The translations under genes were made by a program, and so were the position numbers. Shown in pieces: positions 22,573-32,217 of a stretch of DNA of 64,000 nt (position 1 is the first letter of the stretch; each line of letters opens with the position of its first letter). This DNA is from JBMHDW01 sp049889175 (GTDB lineage Bacteria; Pseudomonadota; Gammaproteobacteria; Comchoanobacterales; Comchoanobacteraceae), in NCBI GenBank assembly GCA_049889175.1, contig JBMHDW010000002.1, positions 1 to 64,000 of the forward strand, in the 5' to 3' direction. Under the pieces are notes generated by a model. That model saw only the letters and a program-made list of their open reading frames with translations. It was not told where the DNA came from and searched no databases.

Positions 22573-25212
22573 ATGGAAAATATTTTATTAATTGATGGTT
22601 CGTCGTTCTTGTTCAGAGCTTTTTATGCGATGCCACAATTAACGAATGGTGATGGCATGCCAACTGGCGCTATTTATGGTGTCATTAATATGTTAAAAAA
22701 TACCATGGAGTCACTAAAGCCAGATCAAATGGTGGTTGTTTTTGATGCGAAAGGAAAAAACTTTCGTCATGATTTATACTCCGATTATAAAGCCAATCGA
22801 GCGAAGATGCCTGATGAATTGGCGGTACAAATTGAGCCATTATTTGCGATGATTCAAGCCATGGGGTTGCCTTTGGTGATTGAGTCTGGTTATGAAGCAG
22901 ATGATGTGATAGCAACTCTTGCTAAACATTATGTTGATAAAGGTTCGGATGTCCTTATTGCAACAGGTGATAAAGATTTAGCTCAATTAGTCAATGAGCA
23001 TATTGAGCTTATTGATACCATGAAAGATCAGCGATTGAATGAGGCGGGGGTTTATGAAAAGTTTGGTGTTTATCCGCATCAAATTATAGATTATTTATCC
23101 TTAATAGGCGATGTATCCGATCATGTTCCTGGCATTCCTAAAGTAGGGCCTAAAACAGCTGTTAAATGGTTGCAAATGTATGGAACTATAGATGGACTAT
23201 TGGCTCATAAAGAAGAGATTAAAGGTAAGGTTGGCGAGTCCCTTAGAGAGCATTACCAACAATTGGATCTTTCAAAGCAATTGATCACCATCAAGCAAGA
23301 TGTTCCTTTATCGCAAAACCCAGATGCATTTACTCAGCAGTCAGCTGATCAACAACAGTTGAAAAGCTGGTATCAAAAGTTAAATTTTAAGCGTTGGTCG
23401 AATGAAATTTCTGATGAGCTTGAACACTTAACAGTGCGATGGCTTACAGCCCCCGATGATTGGGCAAGTTTTGCACTGTCTCTTAGCCAAATGAAAAATG
23501 CTATCATTCAGTTAGAATTAATTCAGCTTGAAAAGCCTTTACAACAATGTGTTGGTTTAACCATTAAGATACATGATGATCAAGTTTACATTCCACTGGC
23601 ACCTCATCATGATGCTTTGATGACTTTTGAAGATATTAAGCCGTGGTTAGAGGCCTGGTTAAGTCATACAGAAAACACATGGTATGGCTATGGCTTGAAA
23701 GCAATGATTCGTTTTTGTTTGCAGGAGCACATGAATGTCATGTGTCATTTATTTGATGTTGGGTGTGCTGCATATGTTCTAGATTCTAGTCGTGCTATTA
23801 CCCATTTAGGAAATATCACAGAGCCATTGTTGAATCAACCCTTCGTTCCTGTTACCTCAGCACTCAATCGTCAAGGAGTAATGGCATCTGTGGCATCGCT
23901 TGCTGATGATGATAGAATTCCTTATGTTGCTCGTCAAATAACGTTAATTAATATGCTAAAAGATCACTTAGTGGATCAGTTAAATGCTCAGCAATTGATG
24001 GCTATTTGTGTTGATGTTGAAATGCCTTTAATACGTGTATTAGCCAGAATGGAATGGCATGGTGTGGCCGTGTCAGGTGATCATTTAGCAACACTACAAA
24101 AACATTTTGAACTAGAAATGAGTCAGCTAGAGTCAGAAGCATATCTGGTTGCAGGAACAGTGTTTAATTTACAGTCAACGAAGCAATTAAGAGAATTATT
24201 GTATGATGTATTGGGGTTACCTGTTCTTGAAAAAACGCCTAAAGGTGTTCCATCAACATCTGAAGCAGTTCTTGCGCAGTTAGGTAAAAATTATGAATTG
24301 CCCAGAATCATAAGTCGTTACCGAAGTTTGGCCAAACTCAAATCAACGTATACTGAAGGTTTATCTAAAGCCATATCGGCACAAACAAAACGGATTCATG
24401 GTTTTTTCAATCAAACGATTACCTTAACGGGTAGATTGTCATCGACTGATCCAAATTTACAAAACATTCCAATTAAAACATCTGAAGGTCGTCAAATCAG
24501 GCAAGCATTTACCGCAGATGAGGGAAAAGTTTTGATAGCGCTAGACTATTCTCAAATTGAACTTAGAATCATGGCCCATTTCTCACAAGACAAAGCATTG
24601 GTTAGTGCATTTGATCAGGGTGAAGATGTTCATGCCATTACGGCAGCTGAAATTCATCATGTATCGTTAAGTGAAGTGACACCTGAAATGAGACGATTAG
24701 CAAAAGCAGTGAATTTTGGATTGATGTATGGCATGTCTTCATATGGTTTAGCGAAACAATTAGATATTTCACGCAGTGATGCAAAGCATTATATGGATAC
24801 ATATTTTGAGCGCTTTTCAGGTGTGGCTATATTTCTTGATAAAGTTCGTCAGCAAGCATTAAATGAGGGAAGTGTTGCCACCGTATTGGGGCGTCACATA
24901 CCTGTACAGTCCATCAATAATCCAAGAGCAAAACAAGCAGCAATGAGGGCGGCGGTTAATGCGCCAATGCAAGGTTCAGCAGCGGATATCATTAAGTCAG
25001 CTATGGTTAATATTGATCAAAGAATACACGGTGAAAACAGTATAAAAATGGTCTTGCAAGTTCATGATGAGCTTATTTTTGAGGTGGATTCTGATCAGCA
25101 AGCGTATTGGACACCAATTTTACAGGATCTTATGCTACAGGCATTACCTCTTTCAGTACCGCTAAGGGTTTCATTAGGATATGGATATCATTGGGAGGAA
25201 GCTCATGCCTAA
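22573..25212 (+). CDS. polA: DNA polymerase I with apparently inactive proofreading domain
   Basis: Repair and Okazaki-fragment polymerase. The 5' nuclease domain (residues 1-~290) has its metal ligands in FDAKGKNFRHD, GYEADDVI and TGDKDLAQL. The polymerase domain is intact: LIALDYSQIELR (motif A), RRLAKAVNFGLMYG (O helix) and QVHDELIFEV (motif C). The middle 3'-5' exonuclease domain aligns in length, but its carboxylates look lost. The position of FDTET reads IQLEL, that of KYD reads KAM, and the terminal Asp motif reads ARQITL. The start is ATG 22573 (MENILLIDGSSFLFRAFY), which matches the family. About 880 residues versus 928 in E. coli. Confidence 0.95.
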   Translation: MENILLIDGSSFLFRAFYAMPQLTNGDGMPTGAIYGVINMLKNTMESLKPDQMVVVFDAKGKNFRHDLYSDYKANRAKMPDELAVQIEPLFAMIQAMGLPLVIESGYEADDVIATLAKHYVDKGSDVLIATGDKDLAQLVNEHIELIDTMKDQRLNEAGVYEKFGVYPHQIIDYLSLIGDVSDHVPGIPKVGPKTAVKWLQMYGTIDGLLAHKEEIKGKVGESLREHYQQLDLSKQLITIKQDVPLSQNPDAFTQQSADQQQLKSWYQKLNFKRWSNEISDELEHLTVRWLTAPDDWASFALSLSQMKNAIIQLELIQLEKPLQQCVGLTIKIHDDQVYIPLAPHHDALMTFEDIKPWLEAWLSHTENTWYGYGLKAMIRFCLQEHMNVMCHLFDVGCAAYVLDSSRAITHLGNITEPLLNQPFVPVTSALNRQGVMASVASLADDDRIPYVARQITLINMLKDHLVDQLNAQQLMAICVDVEMPLIRVLARMEWHGVAVSGDHLATLQKHFELEMSQLESEAYLVAGTVFNLQSTKQLRELLYDVLGLPVLEKTPKGVPSTSEAVLAQLGKNYELPRIISRYRSLAKLKSTYTEGLSKAISAQTKRIHGFFNQTITLTGRLSSTDPNLQNIPIKTSEGRQIRQAFTADEGKVLIALDYSQIELRIMAHFSQDKALVSAFDQGEDVHAITAAEIHHVSLSEVTPEMRRLAKAVNFGLMYGMSSYGLAKQLDISRSDAKHYMDTYFERFSGVAIFLDKVRQQALNEGSVATVLGRHIPVQSINNPRAKQAAMRAAVNAPMQGSAADIIKSAMVNIDQRIHGENSIKMVLQVHDELIFEVDSDQQAYWTPILQDLMLQALPLSVPLRVSLGYGYHWEEAHA

Positions 25213-25723
25213 GTCATTACGTTATTTATTATTGCCGTTTTTTATTCTCGCTCTTGGTTTGAGTGGATATTTACAAGGTGCTCAGAATACAAGCGTTAGA
25301 ACAATAGATGAGTCACTAAATATTAAAGAAGACGATGCGCTTCAAAGCTCAATGGATCAATATTTTAATTGTAATGGCCGAGATGTAAGCTCTTGTATTA
25401 ACGTTGTTTGTGATTACATTCCTAAAATATTGACCAAGCAAAGAGCAAAAGCTTGTTTTGCTTCTAAAGAGGCTTTTAAAAAAGCATTGCGCAAACGTTA
25501 TCCAAAGCAAGATACAGTAAATGATAGAGTGGTATCTTTTCATAAAGAGCTTTGTGGTCAGGGTGATGGTGTTCCTTTAATAGACAACAATTTAAAAAAT
25601 TATCATCATTTAGGATGGTTACAAAAAGCAACATTATCAGCACTTGGTTTAAATCAATCTTATTTATTAACATTTAAGAAAGAGATGTATCAATTTTGTA
25701 AAAAAGACGACACTGAGGTGTAA
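25205..25723 (+). CDS. Small exported cysteine-containing protein, unknown, 172 residues
   Basis: I do not recognise this protein. It begins MPKSLRYLLLPFFILALGLSGYLQG, a signal peptide or N-terminal membrane anchor, followed by a soluble region with about six cysteines (FNCNG, SSCINVVC, KACFAS, ELCGQ, FCKK), suggesting disulfides in the periplasm. The start is the ATG at 25205, preceded by GGGAGGAAGC and overlapping the polA stop. It sits between polA and tkt in the operon. Confidence 0.75.
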   Translation: MPKSLRYLLLPFFILALGLSGYLQGAQNTSVRTIDESLNIKEDDALQSSMDQYFNCNGRDVSSCINVVCDYIPKILTKQRAKACFASKEAFKKALRKRYPKQDTVNDRVVSFHKELCGQGDGVPLIDNNLKNYHHLGWLQKATLSALGLNQSYLLTFKKEMYQFCKKDDTEV

Positions 25724-25728
25724 GTTAT

Positions 25729-27711
25729 ATGATTAGGGATATTAAATTATTAAAGGATGCTGCATCAGGCATTCGTATGTTGGCTGCAGATGCTGTTGAA
25801 TCAGCTCAATCTGGACATCCAGGGATGCCTCTAGGTATGGCTGAAGTTGCTGTGGTATTGTGGCATCATTGGTTAAAATTAGATCCTCAGAATCCTCAAT
25901 GGTTCAATCGAGATCGGTTTGTCTTATCTAATGGTCACGGTTCGATGTTGTTATACGCTTTGTTACATTTATCAGGGGGAGCGATAACATTAGATGATTT
26001 AAAGTTATTTCGACAGTTGGGCTCTAAAACGCCCGGACACCCTGAGTATGATATTGAGTTAGGCATTGAAACCACGACAGGACCATTAGGTCAGGGTTTG
26101 GCAAATGCAGTGGGTATGGCTCTTGCTGAGCGAATACATGCCAGTCGTTTTAACCATCTTAAAGATGAGTTAATTGATTATCATACCTATGCCATGGTTG
26201 GTGATGGTTGTTTAATGGAGGGTATATCACATGAGGCAGCTGCTTTTGCTGGGCATCAAAAGCTGGGTAAATTAATTGTATTATGGGATGATAATGATAT
26301 TACCATCGATGGCTCAGTAAGTATTGCATCAAAGGAAGATGTTTTATCACGTTTTGACGCCTATGGTTGGCAAACACTTAGCGTTGATGGTCATGATATT
26401 AATGCTATTAATGAAGCCATCAAAGCAGCACATCTTGATAATAGACCAACATTAATAGCCTGCAAAACCGTTATTGGTTTTGGCTCTGATTTGGCCGGGA
26501 GCTCAAAGTGTCATGGAGCGCCACTAGGAAAGGATGTAATCGAAAAGATGCGTCATCAATTAGGTGTTTCAAAAGAGCCATTCCACGTGGAACATTCCTG
26601 CTACGACATTTTGAATAAAACTCATTCAGGAGGCGAAGCACATGCTGAATGGGTAGAAAAGTGGCTAAGTTATGAAAAGCAATACCCACAATTAGCCATC
26701 TCATTTAAAGCACTTCAACAACAGAGACCATTAATATCTTTAAGCCATTTAGCAATCGGTAAAAACCAAGCGACACGTGTTAGTTCAAAAGACGTTTTAA
26801 CTTATTGTTTGGCACAAGTTAAGAGTTTGATTGGTGGGTCGGCAGATTTGGCTGGCTCCAATGGTATTCCTATTGCTAAGATTATTCAGCCATCAGATTA
26901 CTCAGGTCAACTAATTCATTATGGCGTTCGTGAGTTCGGAATGATGGCAATCAGCAATGGCCTAGCTTTATCTGGATTGAAAACGTTCTGTGCAACATTT
27001 TTAACTTTTTCAGACTATGGGCGAAATGCGATACGTCTTGCGGCACAGATGAAACTACCAGTTACTTATATTTTAACGCATGATTCGATAGGCTTAGGTG
27101 AGGATGGTCCAACACACCAGCCCATTGAGCACTTATCATCACTGCGCGCCATGCCTAATATTGATGTTTGGAGGCCTGCAGATGATGTGGAAACAATAGT
27201 GGCATGGCAATGTGCTTTGAATGCATCATCTCGCCCTCATGTTTTAGCATTGAGTCGTCAGAGTTGCCCTCATTTAGGTGATAGAGATATGGATGTTGTA
27301 TCAAAGGGCGGTTATATTCTTCAGGAATCTTCGACGTTTCCTGAAGTTATTTTAATTGCTACAGGTTCTGAGGTATCTTTAGCACAAAAGGTCTACGATG
27401 TTTTAATCGCTAGAGGTAACAGTGTTAGATTGGTTTCCATGCCTTGTCAGGAAGCTTTTTTAAGACAAGATGAAGCCTACCAACATCAAGTATTACCAAA
27501 AAATGTATTGCGATGTGCTATTGAGGCTGCAGAAATGATGTCATGGTATCGATTTGTTGACCAAGGTTTGGTTTTTGGATGTGATGAATATGGGCATTCT
27601 GCACCAGCAGAGCAGATCTATGAAGCAATGGGCTTGACCTCATCAAAGATTGCCGCCAGAATATTAGAAATATTGCAAAGGAGAAAAAATGACGTTAAAA
27701 GTTGCTATTAA
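25729..27711 (+). CDS. tkt: Transketolase
   Basis: Thiamine-diphosphate enzyme of the non-oxidative pentose-phosphate pathway. Family motifs are SGHPGMPLGMA near the start, the ThDP/metal motif GDGCLMEGISHEAAAFAG, WDDNDITIDG, and the pyrimidine-domain FATFLTFSDYGRNAIR and HDSIGLGEDGPTHQPIEHL. 660 residues is normal. It is followed by gap, pgk and pyk in tight order; rpiA is further down the same run. Confidence 0.95.
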   Translation: MIRDIKLLKDAASGIRMLAADAVESAQSGHPGMPLGMAEVAVVLWHHWLKLDPQNPQWFNRDRFVLSNGHGSMLLYALLHLSGGAITLDDLKLFRQLGSKTPGHPEYDIELGIETTTGPLGQGLANAVGMALAERIHASRFNHLKDELIDYHTYAMVGDGCLMEGISHEAAAFAGHQKLGKLIVLWDDNDITIDGSVSIASKEDVLSRFDAYGWQTLSVDGHDINAINEAIKAAHLDNRPTLIACKTVIGFGSDLAGSSKCHGAPLGKDVIEKMRHQLGVSKEPFHVEHSCYDILNKTHSGGEAHAEWVEKWLSYEKQYPQLAISFKALQQQRPLISLSHLAIGKNQATRVSSKDVLTYCLAQVKSLIGGSADLAGSNGIPIAKIIQPSDYSGQLIHYGVREFGMMAISNGLALSGLKTFCATFLTFSDYGRNAIRLAAQMKLPVTYILTHDSIGLGEDGPTHQPIEHLSSLRAMPNIDVWRPADDVETIVAWQCALNASSRPHVLALSRQSCPHLGDRDMDVVSKGGYILQESSTFPEVILIATGSEVSLAQKVYDVLIARGNSVRLVSMPCQEAFLRQDEAYQHQVLPKNVLRCAIEAAEMMSWYRFVDQGLVFGCDEYGHSAPAEQIYEAMGLTSSKIAARILEILQRRKNDVKSCY

Positions 27712-28717
27712 TGGTTTTGGACGCATTGGGCGTAATATTGTAAGGGCGTGGTTACAAAAACAACACCCCAGCATCAGTATTGTTGCTATTAATGATTTAT
27801 GCGATATTAAGACATTAGCTCACTTACTAAAATATGATAGCGTTCACGGGCGATTACAAGAGAAAATAGATATTCAAGGTAATCAGTTATTAATAGACGG
27901 CCATGTTGTTCATGTTAGTCATGAGCGTAATCCTGCGTCATGCCCATGGCAAGCATTAAATGTTGATGTGGTTTTTGAGGCGACCGGTATATTTGCCTCA
28001 AAAGAAAAATCCAAAGCTCATCTTGATGCTGGTGCAAAGCAAGTGCTTATTTCAGCTCCTGGGGGTAGTGATGTTGATGCGACAATTGTTTATGGAGTTA
28101 ACCATCAAGTATTAACTCATGATATGAAAGTAATATCTAACGCATCCTGTACAACAAATTGTTTGGCTCCTTTATTGGCGCCAATTCAGGAAGCTTTTGG
28201 TGTAGAGCATGGTTTGATGACAACAGTTCATGCTTATACCAATGACCAAGCTTTGACCGATGCACCTCATCAGGATTTAAGGAGAGCTCGAGCGGCAGCA
28301 TTATCAATGATTCCTACTAAAACAGGAGCGGCAGCTGCTATCGGTTTGGTAATACCTGAGTTGTCTGGCTGTCTTGATGGTCTGGCTGTGAGGGTGCCAA
28401 CTGCGAACGTCTCAATTGTAGATGTGACCATTACTCTAAAGCAAGATTGTACCATGGAAATGATACATCAATGCTTAAAAAATGCCTCAAATAATGCATT
28501 GAAAGGTGTATTGGCAGTTAATGAAGAGCCTTTGGTTTCTATTGATTTTAATCATCACCCTGCGTCTTCTATTGTGGATTTTGGGCAAACGCGTATGATG
28601 GGACCACGAATGGTCAAGCTTATGGCTTGGTATGACAACGAGTGGGGTTTTTCAAATCGCATGTTGGATACAGCAACTGCTATGTTGGTGTCATCTCGTT
28701 CAATGGTAAATTCATAA
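27689..28717 (+). CDS. gap: Glyceraldehyde-3-phosphate dehydrogenase
   Basis: Oxidises glyceraldehyde 3-phosphate in glycolysis. INGFGRIGRN is the NAD-binding start and SNASCTTNCLAP holds the catalytic cysteine, with the catalytic His in the following TTVHAYTNDQ. The C-terminal WYDNEWGFSNRM is intact. Length 342. The ATG with AAGGAG upstream overlaps the end of tkt by 23 bp. Confidence 0.95.
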   Translation: MTLKVAINGFGRIGRNIVRAWLQKQHPSISIVAINDLCDIKTLAHLLKYDSVHGRLQEKIDIQGNQLLIDGHVVHVSHERNPASCPWQALNVDVVFEATGIFASKEKSKAHLDAGAKQVLISAPGGSDVDATIVYGVNHQVLTHDMKVISNASCTTNCLAPLLAPIQEAFGVEHGLMTTVHAYTNDQALTDAPHQDLRRARAAALSMIPTKTGAAAAIGLVIPELSGCLDGLAVRVPTANVSIVDVTITLKQDCTMEMIHQCLKNASNNALKGVLAVNEEPLVSIDFNHHPASSIVDFGQTRMMGPRMVKLMAWYDNEWGFSNRMLDTATAMLVSSRSMVNS

Positions 28718-28729
28718 ATAGGTTGCCTT

Positions 28730-29902
28730 ATGCCTCATATTTTGATTAGAGTTGACTTTAATGTGCCTATTGAAAACGGTATTGTTGTCGATGATCAACG
28801 TATTCAGGCTGCACTACCAACAATCCAAACTTATTTGACAGACAACAATAGTGTCATGTTAGTGACGCATTTAGGGCGGCCAAAAAACTTTGATCCCGCT
28901 TTAAGTGTCAAGCCAATTCAAAAACATTTAAGTCATTTATTAAACCGATCAGTTGAGTTAGCATCTGATTGGCCTAAACCGAAAACATATCAACCTGGTA
29001 GATTATATTTGGCGGAAAATGTACGGTTTTTAGAAGGTGAAACAAAAAATGATACCGATCTTGCTCAAAAAATGGCTCAAGGTGTTGATTTGTTTGTAAA
29101 TGAGGCTTTTGCTGTTGCTCATCGGCAACATGCTTCGAATTTTGGTATTCAAACTTATTTACATGATGATAAGTGCGTATTAGGAGCGCTATATCAAAAA
29201 GAATGTCAGCGTATTGGTCAGGTTTTTAATCATTCAAAAAAAACCAAAATCGCTATTGTTGGCGGTAGTAAGATGGATACCAAAATGGGTTTTCTCAGAC
29301 ATTTGCTCAATCAAGTTGATATCTTGATTTTAGGAGGCGGTATTGCCAATACTTGTTTAAAAGCAAAGGGCTATGAAATTGGTATTTCAATATATGATGC
29401 TGATCATATTGCTCTTGCCAACGAGCTTTTGGATGAAGCCAAAAAACATCAAAAGACCATTGTATTACCCCATGACGTTTGCGTTGCTAGACCAAATACA
29501 CTGGAAAATACCGTTACTAAATTAGTAGAGAATGTTCAGGCTGATGAAGCTATCTATGATTTAGGACCAAGTTCAGTGAAAACTATTTTATCATTAATTG
29601 ATGATGCCAGTGAGGTACTTTGGAATGGACCAGTGGGTTGGTTTGAACGAACTGAATTTTCAAATGGAACGTTGTCAATTGCTAAAGCTTTAGACATAAC
29701 TTCCGCAAGTGTGCTAGTAGGTGGGGGGGATAGCTTAAGGGCTTTGGCAATGATTAATGCTAAAGAAATAAGTATGCCAGATGGTCATTCCAAGCCAGAT
29801 ATTTTTAAGTACGCTTCTACAGGAGGAGGAGCTTTCTTATATTTGCTCGAACATGGTGCTTTTCCTGAGCCTCAAAGACTGTCAATTGGAGGTGTCTCTT
29901 GA
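28730..29902 (+). CDS. pgk: Phosphoglycerate kinase
   Basis: Makes ATP from 1,3-bisphosphoglycerate. LIRVDFNVPIENG, THLGRPKNF, LAENVRFLEGE, GGSKMDTKMGFL, LWNGPVGWFE and VGGGDSLRAL are all family motifs. The protein begins only a few residues before the RVDFNVP strand, so its N-terminus is about ten residues shorter than usual. The gap stop lies just upstream, so no longer start is available. Length 390. Confidence 0.95.
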   Translation: MPHILIRVDFNVPIENGIVVDDQRIQAALPTIQTYLTDNNSVMLVTHLGRPKNFDPALSVKPIQKHLSHLLNRSVELASDWPKPKTYQPGRLYLAENVRFLEGETKNDTDLAQKMAQGVDLFVNEAFAVAHRQHASNFGIQTYLHDDKCVLGALYQKECQRIGQVFNHSKKTKIAIVGGSKMDTKMGFLRHLLNQVDILILGGGIANTCLKAKGYEIGISIYDADHIALANELLDEAKKHQKTIVLPHDVCVARPNTLENTVTKLVENVQADEAIYDLGPSSVKTILSLIDDASEVLWNGPVGWFERTEFSNGTLSIAKALDITSASVLVGGGDSLRALAMINAKEISMPDGHSKPDIFKYASTGGGAFLYLLEHGAFPEPQRLSIGGVS

Positions 29903-31329
29903 ACCATAGATGTAAACTCATAGCAACCTTAGGACCTGGCTGCGATGACCCCGATATATGTTATCAAATCATCAAATCAGGTGTTAATATAGCTCGAATT
30001 AACATGTCACATGGGACCCTTGAGCAACATTACCATCGTGTTGAACAATTTAAAACATTGAGTAAACAATTGGGTGTGCAAACAGGTATTATGCTTGATC
30101 TTCAGGGGCCCAAAATTAGAATAGGATCATTTATCAATGATAGTATTGAACTTTTACCAGAGGCTGATTTTAAGTTGAGTAAAAGTGTTCCAGCTCATGC
30201 TGGAAATGCAAAAGAGGTTGCAGTTTTTGATGATTTTATATTTTCTGATGTGGATGTTGGTCAAGTGTTATGTTTGGATGATGGCCGCATAGAGCTTCAG
30301 GTTGTCAATAAGACACATGATACGTTAAATACTAAAGTCTTAGTGGGTGGAATACTGAGTAGTCGTAAAGGGTTAAACGTTCGCGGTGGTGGATTATCGG
30401 CACCATCTGTTACCGATGTAGATTTAAAGAATTTAGCCGCTGGTCTTAAATGGGGTATTAATTACGTTGCCGTATCTTTTGTGAAAAGCCCTAATGATAT
30501 AGTATTGGTTCGTAATCATTTAAAAGATTATCCTGAAGTAGGTGTTATTGCAAAAATTGAATGTGCTGAAGCTGTTGATGATCTTCAAGCAATTATTGAT
30601 GTTTCTGATGGCATTATGATTGCACGAGGTGATTTAGCTATTGAGGTTGGTGATGCAAGGGTTCCTGTTATTCAAAAAGAAGCGATCAGATTATCACGTT
30701 ATGATTATAAGCCTGTGATTGTAGCAACGCAAATGCTTGATAGCATGGTCGAAAACCCAATTCCAACTCGAGCAGAAACATCTGATGTGGCCAATGCAGT
30801 TATGGATGGTGCAGATGCGATCATGATGTCAGCAGAGACAGCTGTAGGAAAACATCCTATTGTGGTGGTATCAATGGCCATCAATATTATTTCAGAGGTT
30901 GAGAAGCATTTAAGTGAGCTAAATCCATCGCTATCTAAAAAGCTTAGATTTAGTCATATCGATGAAGCAATAGCCATGGCTGCAATGTATACAGCTAATC
31001 GCTATGCAATCTCAGCGATTGTCACTTTAACAGAGAGTGGAATGACGCCATTAATGTTATCTCGAATACGCACAGATATCCCTATTTTTGCGGTCAGTGA
31101 GCACCTTATAACTATCGGTAAAATGTGTTTATTTCGTGGTGTCTATCCTATCCACATAGTGGTTCCAGATAACAAGAAAAATAAACTTGCTCAAACGATT
31201 TTAACAGAATTACAGTTACGAAATATTATCAATGAAGGTGATATCGTTATGGTTACTAAAGGTGATGCATTGGGAGAATCTGGTGGAACCAATACTTTAA
31301 AAATAATAGAAATAAAAGGAGAGTCGTAG
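29899..31329 (+). CDS. pyk: Pyruvate kinase
   Basis: Final ATP-forming step of glycolysis. CKLIATLGPG, ARINMSHG, LDLQGPKIRIG, VSFVKSPND, IAKIECAEAVDD, MIARGDLAIEVG and VATQMLDSM are present; 476 residues fits. The start is a TTG within the TTGA that contains the pgk stop, with GGAGG six bases upstream, showing translational coupling. Confidence 0.95.
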   Translation: MNHRCKLIATLGPGCDDPDICYQIIKSGVNIARINMSHGTLEQHYHRVEQFKTLSKQLGVQTGIMLDLQGPKIRIGSFINDSIELLPEADFKLSKSVPAHAGNAKEVAVFDDFIFSDVDVGQVLCLDDGRIELQVVNKTHDTLNTKVLVGGILSSRKGLNVRGGGLSAPSVTDVDLKNLAAGLKWGINYVAVSFVKSPNDIVLVRNHLKDYPEVGVIAKIECAEAVDDLQAIIDVSDGIMIARGDLAIEVGDARVPVIQKEAIRLSRYDYKPVIVATQMLDSMVENPIPTRAETSDVANAVMDGADAIMMSAETAVGKHPIVVVSMAINIISEVEKHLSELNPSLSKKLRFSHIDEAIAMAAMYTANRYAISAIVTLTESGMTPLMLSRIRTDIPIFAVSEHLITIGKMCLFRGVYPIHIVVPDNKKNKLAQTILTELQLRNIINEGDIVMVTKGDALGESGGTNTLKIIEIKGES

Positions 31330-31514
31330 TGGAGTCATTCATTATCGTCCTTTTGATGGTTGCTGCTGCCTTTTTATTGTGGCAAGGCATAAAGTGTCGT
31401 AGGGATTTTTTCAGTGCTGATTCAATATCTAAATCGTTAATGGTATTAGGTGTTTTGGCTTGCTTATTACTTTTAGTAATAAATGTAATGGTTATGTTTT
31501 TGAGGAGTTATTAA
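31329..31514 (+). CDS. Small two-helix membrane protein, 61 residues
   Basis: I do not recognise this protein. Two hydrophobic helices (FIIVLLMVAAAFLLWQGI and a C-terminal LMVLGVLACLLLLVINVMVM) are joined by a short charged loop. The GTG start overlaps the pyk stop (TAGTG) and its own stop overlaps the next ATG (TAATG). The tight junctions on both sides argue it is a real gene and translated with its neighbours. It precedes the phosphate-transport pair, so a role there is possible but not shown. Confidence 0.6.
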   Translation: MESFIIVLLMVAAAFLLWQGIKCRRDFFSADSISKSLMVLGVLACLLLLVINVMVMFLRSY

Positions 31515-32215
31515 TGTGGCCATTTAGACCAAATTCAAGGCAAGTCTCTAGCGTTTTAGGAGTGATGGAGGGATCTCCTTTTTATTTATTGAACAAACAT
31601 ATGAGAAGTTGTTTAGAGAGTGTTAAAATTCTCGAAGAGTTTATGATTGCTTATCAGAATTGTCAAGATGATCGACTTAAACTGACTTATGGTGAAATCA
31701 TTCAAAAAGAGCATGACGCCGATGATATAAAAAACAAGCTCAAAGTTCATTTGCACAAAGGTCTTTTCCTGCCTGTCTCCCGTTCAGACATATTAAGCAT
31801 TTTAACTGCACAAGATAATATAGCTAATACATGTAAGGATGTTTCAGGGATACTTTATGGCCGTGATATGGCTTTTCCGGAGTTTTTTAAAGAAGATCTA
31901 GTTGCTTTTGTTTCTTTGACTATTCAGGCATGTCAGAATGCTTATGAAGTTGTCCAAAATCTCACGAGATTAGTTGAAACGGGCTTTGGTGATCGTCAAG
32001 TTCAAGATACTGAGTTAAGAATTCAGTCTTTGGATAAACTGGAAGAGCAAACTGATTTAATGCAAATTTCTCTGCGTAAAAAACTCAGAGCTCATGAGAA
32101 TGAAATGTCTCCTGTTGATGTGATTTTTTGGTATCAAGCTCTTGAAAAGATTGGTAATTTAGCTGATTGGTCACAGAGGGTTGGTTCAAAGTTATTAATT
32201 TTACTGGCGAGGTAA
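31514..32215 (+). CDS. DUF47 / PhoU-like Pit accessory protein
   Basis: Matches the all-helical DUF47 (TIGR00153) family: MWPFRPNSRQV start, KEHDADDIKNKLKVHL, PVSRSDILSILTAQDNIANTCKDVSG, and the terminal WYQALEKIGNLADWSQRVGSKL. These proteins are usually encoded directly before a Pit phosphate transporter and are thought to regulate it, as here. The ATG at 31514 overlaps the preceding stop. 233 residues is normal. Confidence 0.9.
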   Translation: MWPFRPNSRQVSSVLGVMEGSPFYLLNKHMRSCLESVKILEEFMIAYQNCQDDRLKLTYGEIIQKEHDADDIKNKLKVHLHKGLFLPVSRSDILSILTAQDNIANTCKDVSGILYGRDMAFPEFFKEDLVAFVSLTIQACQNAYEVVQNLTRLVETGFGDRQVQDTELRIQSLDKLEEQTDLMQISLRKKLRAHENEMSPVDVIFWYQALEKIGNLADWSQRVGSKLLILLAR

Positions 32216-32217
32216 AG

